Assembly: GCA_037903475.1 (NCBI GenBank)
Contig: JBAJFG010000501.1
Coordinates: 124,001-188,000, forward strand
Reading direction: 5' to 3'
Length of the DNA: 64,000 nt
Source of the DNA: Ancylostoma caninum
Lineage: Eukaryota; Nematoda; Chromadorea; Rhabditida; Ancylostomatidae
Both the position numbers and the translations under genes were made by a program. The notes beneath the pieces were generated by a model. It was not told the DNA's origin and searched no databases. It was given only the letters and a program-made list of their open reading frames with translations. Positions 45,721-57,099 of the stretch are shown here, piece by piece. How positions within the stretch are numbered: position 1 is the first letter of the stretch; every line of letters begins with the position of its first letter.

Positions 45721-48700
45721 ATATCAGAGAACAAAGTCCGCTTTCCAAAAAAAAAAATTGCATACCAAATCAATTCGTAAAACCATCTGTCATCCTGACA
45801 CGTGTCATGGTCATTCGGTCTGATAAAGCACTGACATTTGCCTATGCCCACACGTCATGCTTCGTGAGAGAAGAGAAAAAAGGGAGCAAGGATATAAGCG
45901 CAACGATTATTATATGTGAAGTAAGATAAAGGTTACTTCTAAAGAAGGAAGATCAAGTGGAGTCATGAAAATATTGAACATCGAGTCAATCGAGTTGGAA
46001 CATCGAATATTCACAAAAAATAAACACAAGGTTTCTATTTTTGTTTTATAAAGTACTGCTAAAAAAAGCGACGACCCATTCTCCCACTCTTTGGGGAGGG
46101 GGGGGGGGGAATCGGCGTCCTCTCCAGCCGTTTCCCCTTGCATACGTCACTGCTGAACATCTCCGACTTTCTGAAGATGTCAATGTAGGTTGAGCATACA
46201 ACAAGAGGCGCGGAGAAAAAGGCTGTTGTCGAGTTAGAGAATAATAGAAACGGGCTACAGAACAATAGAGACAACAAACACGAAAGGCTAGCTGCGGAAA
46301 AGTACGAGTTGTGCGCTTCATTAAAACAAGGAACCCTCAAGACAAATGGGCAAAAGGAATTGAAGCTGGCTATTGCTCAAGCTAAGCGCATTGCGTGGAT
46401 TGAATAGCGAAAGCGGGCCCTTCATTTTCAGTTTTTCATTGCCTTCAGCAAACGAAGGAGGTGTGTTTGCTCACAGGAGTAAATCGCTCAAAAAGGACGG
46501 ATCTTCAGGATAACTCACACCCATTGAGACCTCAATTTGTTCGCATGAACCTTGAGATGCTAAAAAATGGCAGTTTTACGACTGAGGTCAATATCAAGCG
46601 GGATCCTAGCGGCATTTGCCAGTGTGGTGGCAGTGGCCGTTCGCTGAGCGGGGACTTTAAAATTGATGGGCTTGGGAGCCTGCACAAAGCCATCATTCTC
46701 CAATGGAACCCTTGAATCGCTAAGGAGTCTAAGAAAAGAACAGAAAGAGAACCGCTGGGTAATGCGGTAGTCTATGATGTTCTTTAAAGGCTCTTTTTCT
46801 CGATTTCCAGTTTTCTTTTCTTTTAAATACAGTTATGTCTCCATTATTCGAGGTCTCGATTTCAACAACAAGTTGTATACAGTAGTCAAGAATTCAGCAG
46901 CCATGCAATTCTTAAAGTGCTAAGGGTTAAAACTGGCTACTGATCCAGAAAATAAATGTCATAGAACCAGAAACTTCTGGAAAATAGAAATGGGATGTGA
47001 ATTCAAAAAAGAAGGTAAGTTTAAAGCTTTAAAGCTACGCAAGAATGGTAATGAATCCAACAGCACCAGACTGAATAAGAGAGGGAGAAAATTTTCGAGG
47101 TACTTAAAAGAATAATTTAGAAATTAATACTTGCTGAGATCGTCGCATTAATTTCGAGGAAATTCGATAAGCACCAAGAAACTGAAATAAAAAGCATTGT
47201 ATCACTCTGATTCTGAGATGGAAATTTATGCCAGAAAATATAACAATTAATGAATGAAAACAGCCCACATTTAACCCCTGTATTCTAACATTGATAGAAA
47301 TGTTGAAGATATGGAGTCATTAAAGATAATTTTTTCGGGACTGCTGACGATTGACCGAGTTTTTCTGACGCAAAGATTTATCCAATCCTGAGGTTCGGAT
47401 CGTGAAAAAATTGATCATTTAGCCAGAATAGAACCAATGATTAAAAGACGTTTCGATGCAATCTCTTTCGGTGAATTCTTCCGGCTAGAACTAGACATTT
47501 GAAACTCGAAATGAAAAATGGGGACATTCACATCGGGTACATAGGTAGGGAACACGAGAACATGTGAGATACTTCACAAATCTTTGTATAGAATGAGTGA
47601 AAATTCAGCATCACCAAGGGAGAGCTCTCTCACTATTCCAAAGAGTTATTTTTGATCATCAAAATAATGATTTATTTTAAAAGACGTTTGTTTTGGAAAT
47701 TCGTGCCGCACGATTTCTTTTCTTCACCGCAGCGACCCAGCCTTTGCCACCTGAAGACTTTTGCGGAGAAGCAGAGCACGGATAGGAGAGTTTGGATGAT
47801 GGAATAAGTAGGACATGTTGCTCGGACTAGATACCCGCAGCAGAAATATGCTCCGCATCATCTACATTCATGGAGTGTATGGCCACTAGGTTTTTTGAGA
47901 AGAATTATTGCCACCGTATCTACGGCAGCAGTGAAATATATGGCTTTTACAACTGCTCTTGGAGATTGACATAATGTTAACAAACAGAGGAGACAATTAA
48001 AATAATGAGCCGTTAACATTTCTTTTATTTTCTTTTTCTATTTTTCCGTCTAGTGGAAGAAACGAAACGGAGATTAGGCACCTTTGTTTTGTTTTTGTTT
48101 ATTCAATGTCTGAAATGAAAGAAATTTTGATGCCCGATGCTAAAATAGTCCAGCGGCTATGACACAGTTTCAAAGTGAGCAAAAAGCGAGAAAGTTCCAG
48201 GGAAAACATTTAAAAAACTGCACTGAATGATCACAAGAGCATACCAAATGCTTGATATGGGAACTTTGAGAAGCAGAAAGAAAATATTACTTACTCCTGG
48301 AAAACAATTATGCAATTCATCACTTTCCATGTCCTTTCTTCATTGAATATGGACACAATGTAACAAACTCCAAGAATTTGAAACCTGGCAAAGATAGAAG
48401 AAGTGTTCAGTAGTAAAGAACGCACACAAGAATAGTGAACCACACTGAGCTCTTCGAAAACGGCAAAAAAATCAATACGTCAGGCCAATGAATGAAGAAG
48501 ATATCTATCCAAAAAGAAAAATTTGGCTGGATCAGCATCCTGAAGACTTCACCACGAAAACAAGCCTATATGAAAACGTAAAATCAATAAAATACGGATG
48601 TTTCCAGTTGTGAGACGCTGGACGCGTGATGCGCAAAAGGTTCGAAGGAAAACAGAGAATCTGGGACGCGACGCGGCGATGAACACATTCAGGCGCACTT

Positions 48701-51700
48701 CGGGTTGAGTCGATTACTCACCGTCTTTAAAGGTGGTTTTATATTCCGCGCCACTCGTCCGCTGACGAGTCGAGTCGGACGCGGAGAATACGTGAGAGCG
48801 ATCACGCCCGGTGGTCTGACCACACACACACACGCTCGCTCACGCGGCGTTCCGCCGTCTGACTCATCGCCGGATGGGCGGAGTTTGAACTGCACTGTCT
48901 CATCGACGGTGGCGAACGGATTGGTCGTTATTAGCTGCGACGAGGAAAAAACAACGAGAGAGCAGGATGTGTAGACGGAAAAGTGCATTCTCCAGGTCAC
49001 CAGATGAGAGATGGCCGGTGTGAGAAATTTACTTTGTAACGATGACTCACTCTGAAGACAAACGAGTTTTCAGCGCCAGGTATCTTCCTATTTTGCGATG
49101 ACTGAGCAACTTTCAGTCGAAATGTGGCGCATCTCCGGTAAACCTAAGAAATGCGCAAACAACACGGCCTATCTGCGCCGGAAGTTCCAATAGGAAACCC
49201 TTTTGAAGAGGGAAAACGAGTTCCTTTTCGCTACAGCAAGGATGAAGAAGAGAAAAAGCAAGAAAACAGAACATAAAATGAAACACTTGCACTAAAAACT
49301 GCACTAGCATTTCGTAACGACAAGGAACTTGTCAAAGTAATTACAAGACTGTTTGGGGAAGGTGAAGAAGATGAGTCAGAAGTCAGGATTGGGCCAAAAA
49401 GACATCAGAAAAGTGGAAAATATTAAGTGAACTTTTTTAATCAAGTATAGATGCTTGCTTTTGTGTATTCTTCCTGATCTGCATTCTTCTAAAACCAAAG
49501 AACTTCTTCCCTTTCGCAACTACCTCAAATTTTTGAAATGCTACATCGCTATTAACAGCTAGGAATCGTCACAATAAAACATTTTCAAAAACAGCGACGA
49601 ATGTAGATTCTTTCTCAAGTCAACTAAATCTTAGAGTAGCAGTAGCTGTTTTCCGGATTTCACTGGGCTGGCCACAGCGGAACGTTAATCTAATAATAAA
49701 CACTATTTTTTCTTGTTTTGAAAACAGGGTTTAAGAAATATTTCTTGTAGTTTTAAGAGTTAGTTCAAATTTTTAGAATTGTTGACTGTTCATCAAAAGG
49801 TTTACTCTTAAAATAAAGACATCCCTCAGCAGAATTCGTTCACTTTTGTAAACAAACAAATAACCTTATCGTAATTAGTAAGCCATGTTTGAACTGCAAT
49901 GCTTTAGAATTGAGCGGGCTGATCGTGGAATAAGAGGCTATGTTATACATGAGGTACATTAGAACATTGCTCAAGCATCATTATAAATCATCATAATATT
50001 GCTCAAGGATAAATCGTGCCGGATTATGTATGTCTATAAAACGAGGACACAAGAGGAAACGAAGAGAATCAAACAGAAACAACTGGAAAATTCTGTTGGA
50101 AAACAATTTGTGGAATAAGGAGGCAATAGAAAGTTGGGAAATGGAACAAAGGCAAAATTTAAGCTTTCAGAATACTATTTTTATTCTTAGCAAGTTCTGT
50201 TGCATTTGCTTGGAGAAATGATTAAACAACTCCATAGTGAACAAGATTCCCGCCCTGTTGTCAAGAACGTGCAGCCGAACGACTAATGACAAATAACACT
50301 TTTCTTATCTTCACCCTACATCTGCTTGACAGGTGAACAAATTCGCGGGTTTTCAGTGTTCAGTGACATTTCGTGACACAAAACGTTTGAAACATAATCG
50401 TTTGCACTAGTTTCGCTGCATTTTACTGCCGTTCCTACCAATTTCAAGAGAGAAACTAACGACACGTGTCATTTAGTGAGACAGGTGCAGGAGAGCAAAG
50501 CTCGAGGAGGAGGAGGGGGAGATTGGCGAACGTGTCCTCGGAACGCTGATTTGCAGCAGCGGAATAAGAGAAGAGAAATGAAGAGCTGCTGTCAGCGATC
50601 GATCTCAAACGAAACGTTGGCTCAGCAAAGGAAATGCTAGCGCTGTCACGTCCATGTATGATAAATCCAGAAAATGGAGTAGTTACAAAAGCGTTAACTA
50701 AATAGATGATGATACCTCCTGTTTAGTTGTTGAGTACGTATTTTTTTTTACATATGACCACCACTGGCTCCACTCATGAGTGCTTTTGAGCTCAGACATT
50801 TTTATTTTCATGTGCATCAATGATCGTAAAGAAAAAAAAAGCAAAAAAATGCAAGCATGAGGTCCATAATTTCGTGTTTGGTACTTCTGACGATGTACGA
50901 CACCAAAGAGGCGTGGAACAGAATATACATACAGGGTCATAAGTTACTGTTTACTGGTTTACTTCTCAGTTCTAGATTCACGCTTTTAACTGCGCTGCGT
51001 GTTTCCCAATGTGAGATACAAACTTTTTTGATTGAGAATTCTATTTGAAAACTTATAGAGTAGCAAAAGAATCGTAGCTGCGCGACATGTGCAGGAAAAG
51101 CCGTATCGGCTTGTTCTTTTCCACTACTTAATTCAGAACCGAGTATATTTAGCGAGAAAAAAGAATTTACTGGCTACGTTCTAGATCAAGATGTACGACG
51201 TCAAAAAAGGTGAGTGTTTCGCGCTGAATGTGAGTTATCAAAAACCATATCATAGCAAGGAAGGTTGAAGGAATACTGATAAGCCAAGATCCACGAATAG
51301 AGAGAATTGGCAGTATCTTAAGGAAAACCACCACACCTATCGGTTTAAATTTCGACTCAAACCTCGGGAAATACGGGCGATGAGCACCGATGAGAAACGA
51401 TGAGCTCCATTTAAAAGCAATCCCAGGCGATGTAACGTAGCAATTTGTATGTATCGTCTCCACCATTGTTACCTCTTATATCGCCGGTTTATTTTCGTTC
51501 ATTTTGAATCGGAGAAGTTTGGGGAGACTCTAACAGGATATATGACACTGCCAACTAATTTGTCCTAGTAAAAATGCGAAGTCGAGAATGAGTGGCCACA
51601 ATCCGAATGGTTCGAGTTATGCCATCATTTCATTTTCACTCTGCCATACCCCAAATTGGTTCGGATTGTGGCCACTCATTCTCTACTTTGCATCTTCACT

Positions 51701-52138
51701 AGGACAAATTATTTAGCAGCGTCATATATGTTGATGTGAGTTGGGTATTCTGCTAGCCAACAAAAACGCGAATATGTGTACCCACTCGTTTCCCTACAGA
51801 ATCTTCACAAGGTTGTTTCCAATTGGTAAAGGTGCATAATTTGTTGCATGGAAAATTCATATTGTCAACGCACTATATATGCGCCAAGGGATGAAGACAA
51901 GTATGGAGAAAGGTGACTACAGCAAGGTGGTTTGGGACGGCTAGGACGGATGCGTTTCTCCGCTGCGTTTTTTCTTCATCAAATAGCTGAACATATCAGA
52001 TACCAGCCAGGAACCTCCACTCCTCTTCTGCCGTACTCGACTTCTCTGATAGTGGACCTCTTTCGGTTGTTCATTTACTCGTACACACTCGTTCACATAG
52101 GTTATACGAATGCCGGTAAGGTGCTCATCAAACGCTAG
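45721..52138. other. Long intergenic region with weak coding traces
   Basis: About 6.4 kb between block B and paralogue 3. 46198-46407 (+) is open without an ATG and encodes a lysine/glutamate-rich coiled-coil-like stretch (LENNRNGLQNNRDNKHERLA). 46461-46715 (+) encodes ICQCGGSGRSLSGDFKIDGL. 48640-48960 is GC-rich with a CA run and short palindromes around ACTCGTCCGCTGACGAGT. None can be assigned to a family. Confidence 0.35.
51536..51730. mobile_element. Fold-back MITE, about 195 bp
   Basis: The left arm (51536-51608) contains ATATGACACTGCCAACTAAT, TTTGTCCTAGT and GAATGAGTGGCCACAATCCG. The right arm (51660-51730) is the near inverse with a few mismatches. A loop of about 50 bp separates them. 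No ORF. Confidence 0.8.
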
Positions 52139-53019
52139 ATGATCAAATTCCTGGCCGGTCGACTCGTGGTGAGCATTCTTAGTCCTCATGGAACCTCGTA
52201 ATCCAAGAATAAAACAACACCTGTTCGCAACTGTTCAGACTAAAGAGGTTTTTGCAGGCCTTCTGCCTCTTCCCGATGGTCATGGGATACGTGCCGCGGT
52301 GCAGTGAAGAGGATTCTCTGTACAAACCTACCGAAAAGAGAATCAGAGAGTTTGTGTTCAAAGAAATTCGAGGAAAAATGTCCAAAAATGCCCCTGTTCG
52401 TTTTCGAAAAATCTTCAATAATTCTACTTGTCAGGATACTACTGCTGCCACCCAAATTCAGCAAATTACTGTAAAACTATTTTTAGATGTACGACTGCGA
52501 GCTGGAAGACGCAGCTCTTATCAAATTCGATTTCGCTAATTATGATCCTGATTATGACGATGAAGATGACGAAGATGATGATGATGATGATATTGCTGAT
52601 ATACTAGAAATAGCGCCCATTGCGTCGATGAAATTCATCGAGGAGTGAGATTTCATTAAAACTTATAGAGCAACTAGATAGTGTCGGAGTAGTAATTGAG
52701 AAATACACCAGGATTATCCTTCATGCATTGCAGATTTCATTTCTTCAGGGACCCCTCACGCAACAAGGCTGAATTCATCAAAAAAGCTGTTGAGAAGTGG
52801 TCAGAGAAGTTGGAAACGGTAGGAACTTCTCTTCACATAATTATTTCCTATCGAGTGAGCCAAATACCAAAAGATGAGGGACTTGAGAGGTTGAAAATCG
52901 TCCTTTTAATGGGAAGTTATTAATTGCAGATAAATCCAGCGGCGTTCGGCTGCACTTATAGTAGAGTGAAGTTTCAAGGAACACTCAAACGACGCGCCAT
53001 TGGTTGCATTTTTACCTAA
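52139..53019 (+). CDS. Small secreted protein, miniature CAP/ASP-like family, paralogue 3
   Basis: Five exons: 52139-52168, 52258-52395, 52487-52644, 52749-52818, 52930-53019; about 161 residues. Hydrophobic start MIKFLAGRLVAFCLFPMVMG, then VPRCSEEDSLYKPTEKRIRE, ending GKMSKN, MYDCELEDAA, a strongly acidic linker (about 15 Asp/Glu in 18 residues around 52540-52590), a helix EFIKKAVEKWSEKLE, then AFGCTYSRVKF and IGCIFT. Exon phases and the four cysteines agree with paralogues 1 and 2, but the sequence is more diverged and it lies outside the duplicated blocks, so it split earlier. CAP relationship inferred; biochemical role unknown. Confidence 0.82.
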
Positions 53020-53275
53020 GACGTTTATACAGCTTCCAATAAGATAAAAAGTTCATGCAGTTTAACACATACGTGCTGACACAGGCAGGTACAACGCTAA
53101 AGAGCCGTCAAAGAAAATATGCAGGAAGGACTACAAATTATTGTAGAATATGCAGAAAGGATTACAAGTCATCGTAGAACGTTCAATAACTTGTTTCTCG
53201 TTACTAGGCACATATTTTCAGTTGCGCGGAATCGCGTCCCATAGTGTTAGATTCGAACTAACTTCTGATTAGAAA

Positions 53276-53524
53276 AGGGTAATTTATACTGGATGCGTGC
53301 GACTGACGCGCGTGCGTCTATATGATGAAGAATAGGGCACAGTCGCATTGCAGTCGCATCGCAGTCGCAGCTCAGACGCACGCGTTTACGGCCTCGCGAC
53401 GGCCGCGCGTTCTTTTCATTGAGAATGTACATGCCGTTTTGACCGGTTTTCATCGAAAATCCCTTGCAAATGGATGCGTGCGACTGATGCGCGACTGACG
53501 CACGCACCTGGTATAAATTGCCCT
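53276..53524. mobile_element. MITE family R1 copy (reverse orientation)
   Basis: From AGGGTAATTTATACTGGATG to CACCTGGTATAAATTGCCCT. It is the reverse of the 21660 and 53790 copies with high similarity. A shared core produces the same short peptide reading (GMYILNEKNARP) in several copies, which is a side effect of repeat identity and not evidence of a gene. Confidence 0.9.
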
Positions 53525-53789
53525 AAACCCGAAACTTATGAACTAGCAAGAGAAACATAGCGGGAGGCGATTACACAGAAGGTAACTTATCACCAAAATG
53601 AGAATTTCAGTGAGCGCTGCCTTCGAGTATGTATGGTCGGGTAGCTCAGGTAGTGCGTCCGTGACTACGTCTGCAGTTGCGGGTCTCTCACGGTGTCAGC
53701 CAATTGATCAGCTGATAAAGCGATGGGGGGGGGGGGCGCCGCAGGATGCATCTGATAGGGGATTTTCCTAGGTGATAAGGGCAATTCAA

Positions 53790-54039
53790 GTTTAATTTAT
53801 ACTAGCTGTATGCGTCAGTCGCGCATCAGTCGCACGCATCCATTTGCAAGGGATTTTCCATGAAGATCGGTCAACACGGCATGTACATCCTCAACGAAAT
53901 GAACGCACGGCCGCCACCAGACCGTGAACGCGTGCGTCTGAGCTGCGACTATTCTTTTCTGAGCTGCGACTATTCTATTCCTATTCTTCATCATATAGAC
54001 GCATGCGCGTCAGTCGCGCGCATCCAGCATGAATTGCCT
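53790..54039. mobile_element. MITE family R1 copy (forward orientation)
   Basis: TTTAATTTATACTAGCTGTA to CCAGCATGAATTGCCT. Contains the complete family core. A short internal duplication (GAGCTGCGACTATTCT twice) distinguishes it. Confidence 0.88.
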
Positions 54040-54272
54040 GTTATACTGGATGCGCGCGACTGACGCGCGTGCGTCTATATGATGAAGAATAGGGCCCAGT
54101 CGCATTGCAGTCGCAGCTCAGACGCATGCGTTTACCGTCTTCACGGCTGCCGCGCGTTCTCTTCATCGAGGATGTGCTTACCGCGTTGTCCGGTTTTCAT
54201 TAAAAAATCCTTCGCAAATAGACGCGTGCGTCTGACGCGCGATTGACGCACGCAGCTAGTATAAATTGCCCT
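54040..54272. mobile_element. MITE family R1 copy (reverse orientation), abutting the previous copy
   Basis: TTATACTGGATGCGCGCGAC to AGCTAGTATAAATTGCCCT. It directly follows the forward copy at 53790-54039, giving a head-to-head pair, with a third copy 270 bp to the left. Confidence 0.88.
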
Positions 54273-54305
54273 ATAGTGGTACAACATCAAATGGAAGGTA
54301 TCACA

Positions 54306-55670
54306 TCATGCACAGCTGGTGCAGTGCCGGTCAACCATCCTTGCATCACAGAGTACCGCCCACCTGCTCTGCTGTGCCGCATCACGTTTGACGTTGCATT
54401 AGAATATTCGACGATTTTTGAAATATTCGAGTTCTGGATAGTTCGAATATGAAGCATATCGAAATATTCGAACATTTATTTGACTCATTCGAATAAGGGG
54501 TTTTTAAAACGTGCGAATGAACGAATTATTCGAATGTAGGACTTTCTTGGCTACCCGCATGAATGGATCATTCGAATAAAAGACTTTTTAAAATCAGCGA
54601 ATGAATGAAAAATTCTAATCGACTATTCGGTCCAAAACCAATCCAATATCACAGCTTTCAAAGTCTTCGTTCCTGTCCGCCATTATCAAACTTTGTTACT
54701 CGCACCTACTAAGATCGGTCTCGCGACATATGAGGATCTCATCAGGCGATTTACGGGAATTGTTGGGGGGCGAGACGAGAATTTAAAGGCAGCAGGAGCT
54801 GAAATTCTCGACTCTGAGCTGAGCTGCGGGTGGTGAAGTACAGACTCGGCACATCATAAATGTGAAACGAACACAGACAATGATGGCTTACCTGCAGAGA
54901 AAATGGAACATTCGTCGCGAACACGCCTGGCCGTGTTCGTGCGCGGACGAGTTTTCCCCGGCGCGAAAGCCATTGCGGCGCGTGGTTTTGGCCGAGTCCC
55001 GCCATGAAACCCTGTGAATTGAATGCATTTCGTTTTCCCTTTGCGCCAAACCACGCACCGCAATGGCTTTTGCGCCGGGGAAAACTCGTCCGCGCGCGAA
55101 CACGGCCAGGCGTGTTCGCGACGAATGTTCCATTTTCTCTGCAGGTAAGCCATCATTGTCTGTGTTCGTTTCACATTTATGATGTGCTGAGTCTGTACTT
55201 CATCACCCACAGCTCAGCTCGAAGTCGAGTATTTCAGCTCCTGCTGCCTTTAAGGCATGACTTTGTTTGTTACTGGAAGCATATGACTATAACAGCTATG
55301 ACACCATCATTATTCCAGAATCAAGTGTTCCCAAGCCAAATGAACGAATAATTCGGATTTGCAATTTTCCACAAGGTCGAATGAGCGGATCATTCGAGTA
55401 TTAGCTTTCTGTAGACACCCGAATGGACGAATTATTCGAACAACTCTAATTATGAACAACTCGAACGAACGAATTGTTCGAATGTGCTCACTCTTTGAAA
55501 AATCAAATGAATGCCTTACTCGAACATTCGATTATCAAAAATTCTGTCGAATATATTCTATTCGATCACATATATAGATGTGCGGCACGGCAGAGCGGAA
55601 AGGGAGTATTTTGTGTTGCAAGGAGCCGGGCGATGCCGCGCTGCAGCCGTAACTGCAGACAAAATCCTGC
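54306..55670. mobile_element. Large fold-back element (about 1.35 kb) centred near 55016
   Basis: The inner arms 54783-54993 and 55040-55253 are near-perfect inverses of about 210 bp (AAAGGCAGCAGGAGCTGAAA against TTTCAGCTCCTGCTGCCTTT; GGAACATTCGTCGCGAACAC against GTGTTCGCGACGAATGTTCC). Outside these, both sides carry arrays of TTCGAATGA/TCATTCGAA motifs (54400-54620, 55335-55565). Beyond those, the outer arms correspond again (TCTGCTGTGCCGCATC at 54375 against GATGTGCGGCACGGCAGAGC at 55580). No transposase ORF. The nested symmetry indicates one composite fold-back transposon. Confidence 0.85.
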
Positions 55671-57000
55671 ACGCACTCCCTAAACTACCCGACTTTATCT
55701 AGAAACAATACTACGAAACGACCAGAAGAGCTGTTGAAGAACAACAAAAAGCGCAGGGAACGACGTAGCAGAAAAAAAAACGCAAAGGTTAATCAAACCT
55801 GAAGACTTGGTGAGATCCGGAGATGTTTAAGAATAGAAAGAACTATTGTCTATGTTATGCATAAAGAGCATAGAAAAGCGTGATGTTATCGAATGAGAAC
55901 TTTTATGCAGCAATATAGATTTCAAATAGACAATATAAAACTCAACAATAGCGGTTTTTGACAATAAATTCTGAATTAAGCAGAACCGGTAGGATTTGCA
56001 TGGAAGAGCAAGAGAGTTCCAGCAAGACAAGGCATAAGATTACAGAGAAACTGCAAAATCTTCAAGGAAAAAGACATGAAAGTAAAATTGCGAGGCAAAT
56101 GTCAAATGACTGAGAGTATTTTGAAATTGTTATAGCGAAATATGAATAGAGCGAAAAGAGAGAACAAAGAACGAAAACATTGAGTTCCATCCACAAAATG
56201 TGGTACTGCAAAGAGTTTAACACTTCCGATACGTTCACAACCGGAGGACTAGCGACTTTTACGGGCTGATATGCGGTTGCCAAAGAGTGTGTCTAACCAG
56301 CCCGGAAATCCTGTGTTTATAAAACCAATCGCAGAGTTCAGACGGATCATCACACCTACAGTTGAGCGGATGACGTGAACACTATAAATGCAACGGTTGC
56401 CAAATTGTGTTAGTCCAAACGAATAGCTTGCGAAGTAACCGAAGGTTCGTAGCGCATAAAGGCAGTATTCATGAAATTTTTGTTTCTGAAGTCAGTACTC
56501 ACGGTATTTTTGTTTCTTTTTGAAGTATTTCGTTTACCGTGTAATCGGCTGTTGATAGCAATGAGCAGAACACAAAAAATGTTCACTATATGCGGAGATA
56601 CTGTCTTCAACGTCAATGACAAAGTAGCCTTTTTTTTGCGCCCGCTCGCGCCAGCTTACGCAGGGCTCGGTCCTTCCACATGCGCGCTTGACACGTGCGC
56701 AATCAAGCGCATGAACAACATCGTCTTCGTGTGTTTCTTGTACGTTTTGGGCTTTCCATCATTGGATGTGAGTTTAGTTCCCTTTACATCCCGAAATTAA
56801 GCAAATTCTCCGACATGAAAATTTCTGGGACCCTGTCTCGCCCAGGACAACAACTTCTGACACTACTGCGACGTTTGCATGAGCCCAACATGTGCCTGGT
56901 TTCTGTACAAAACAAATAATTCGAACTTGCAAAAATAACATGCTCTAATGAAGGACGTTCTGGCCTTAAAGTGATTTCTTGGAAAAATAAAAGCACTCTA
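55671..57000. other. Intergenic, possible signal-peptide exon
   Basis: A plus-strand ATG at about 56713 gives MNNIVFVCFLYVLGFPSL and runs into GGAT|GTGAGT, a strong donor. No next exon could be found. An overlapping ORF from 56471 is open in another frame. Otherwise nothing clear. Confidence 0.25.
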
Positions 57001-57098
57001 GTAGAATTAAAACACAAAAACGTCAGTCATGCTGGCTATAAATCACACTTTAGTAAAATTAAAACACAAAAACGTCAGTCATGCTGGCTATAAATCAT
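56999..57098. repeat. Two-copy tandem repeat, about 52-bp unit
   Basis: TAGTAGAATTAAAACACAAA...CTGGCTATAAATCA is followed at once by TAGTAAAATTAAAACACAAA...CTGGCTATAAATCA. Very few differences between units, so the duplication is recent. Confidence 0.88.
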
Positions 57099-57099
57099 T

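Noticed and set aside
48745..48790. Hammerhead-ribozyme-like CTGACGAG
   Set aside because: The required GAAA core and matching stems are absent. Only a short palindrome remains.
53638..53706. tRNA-like text (GGGTAGCTCAGGTAGTGCGT)
   Set aside because: It resembles a D-arm, but there is no GGTTCGANTCC box and no acceptor stem. At best an old tRNA-derived SINE piece.
53247..54063. ORFs with GMYILNEKNARP shared by several loci
   Set aside because: The common peptide is a by-product of R1 repeat identity. Copies carry different stops and no start context.
54751..55351. ORFs of up to 118 codons on both strands
   Set aside because: They mirror each other because they lie in the arms of the fold-back element.
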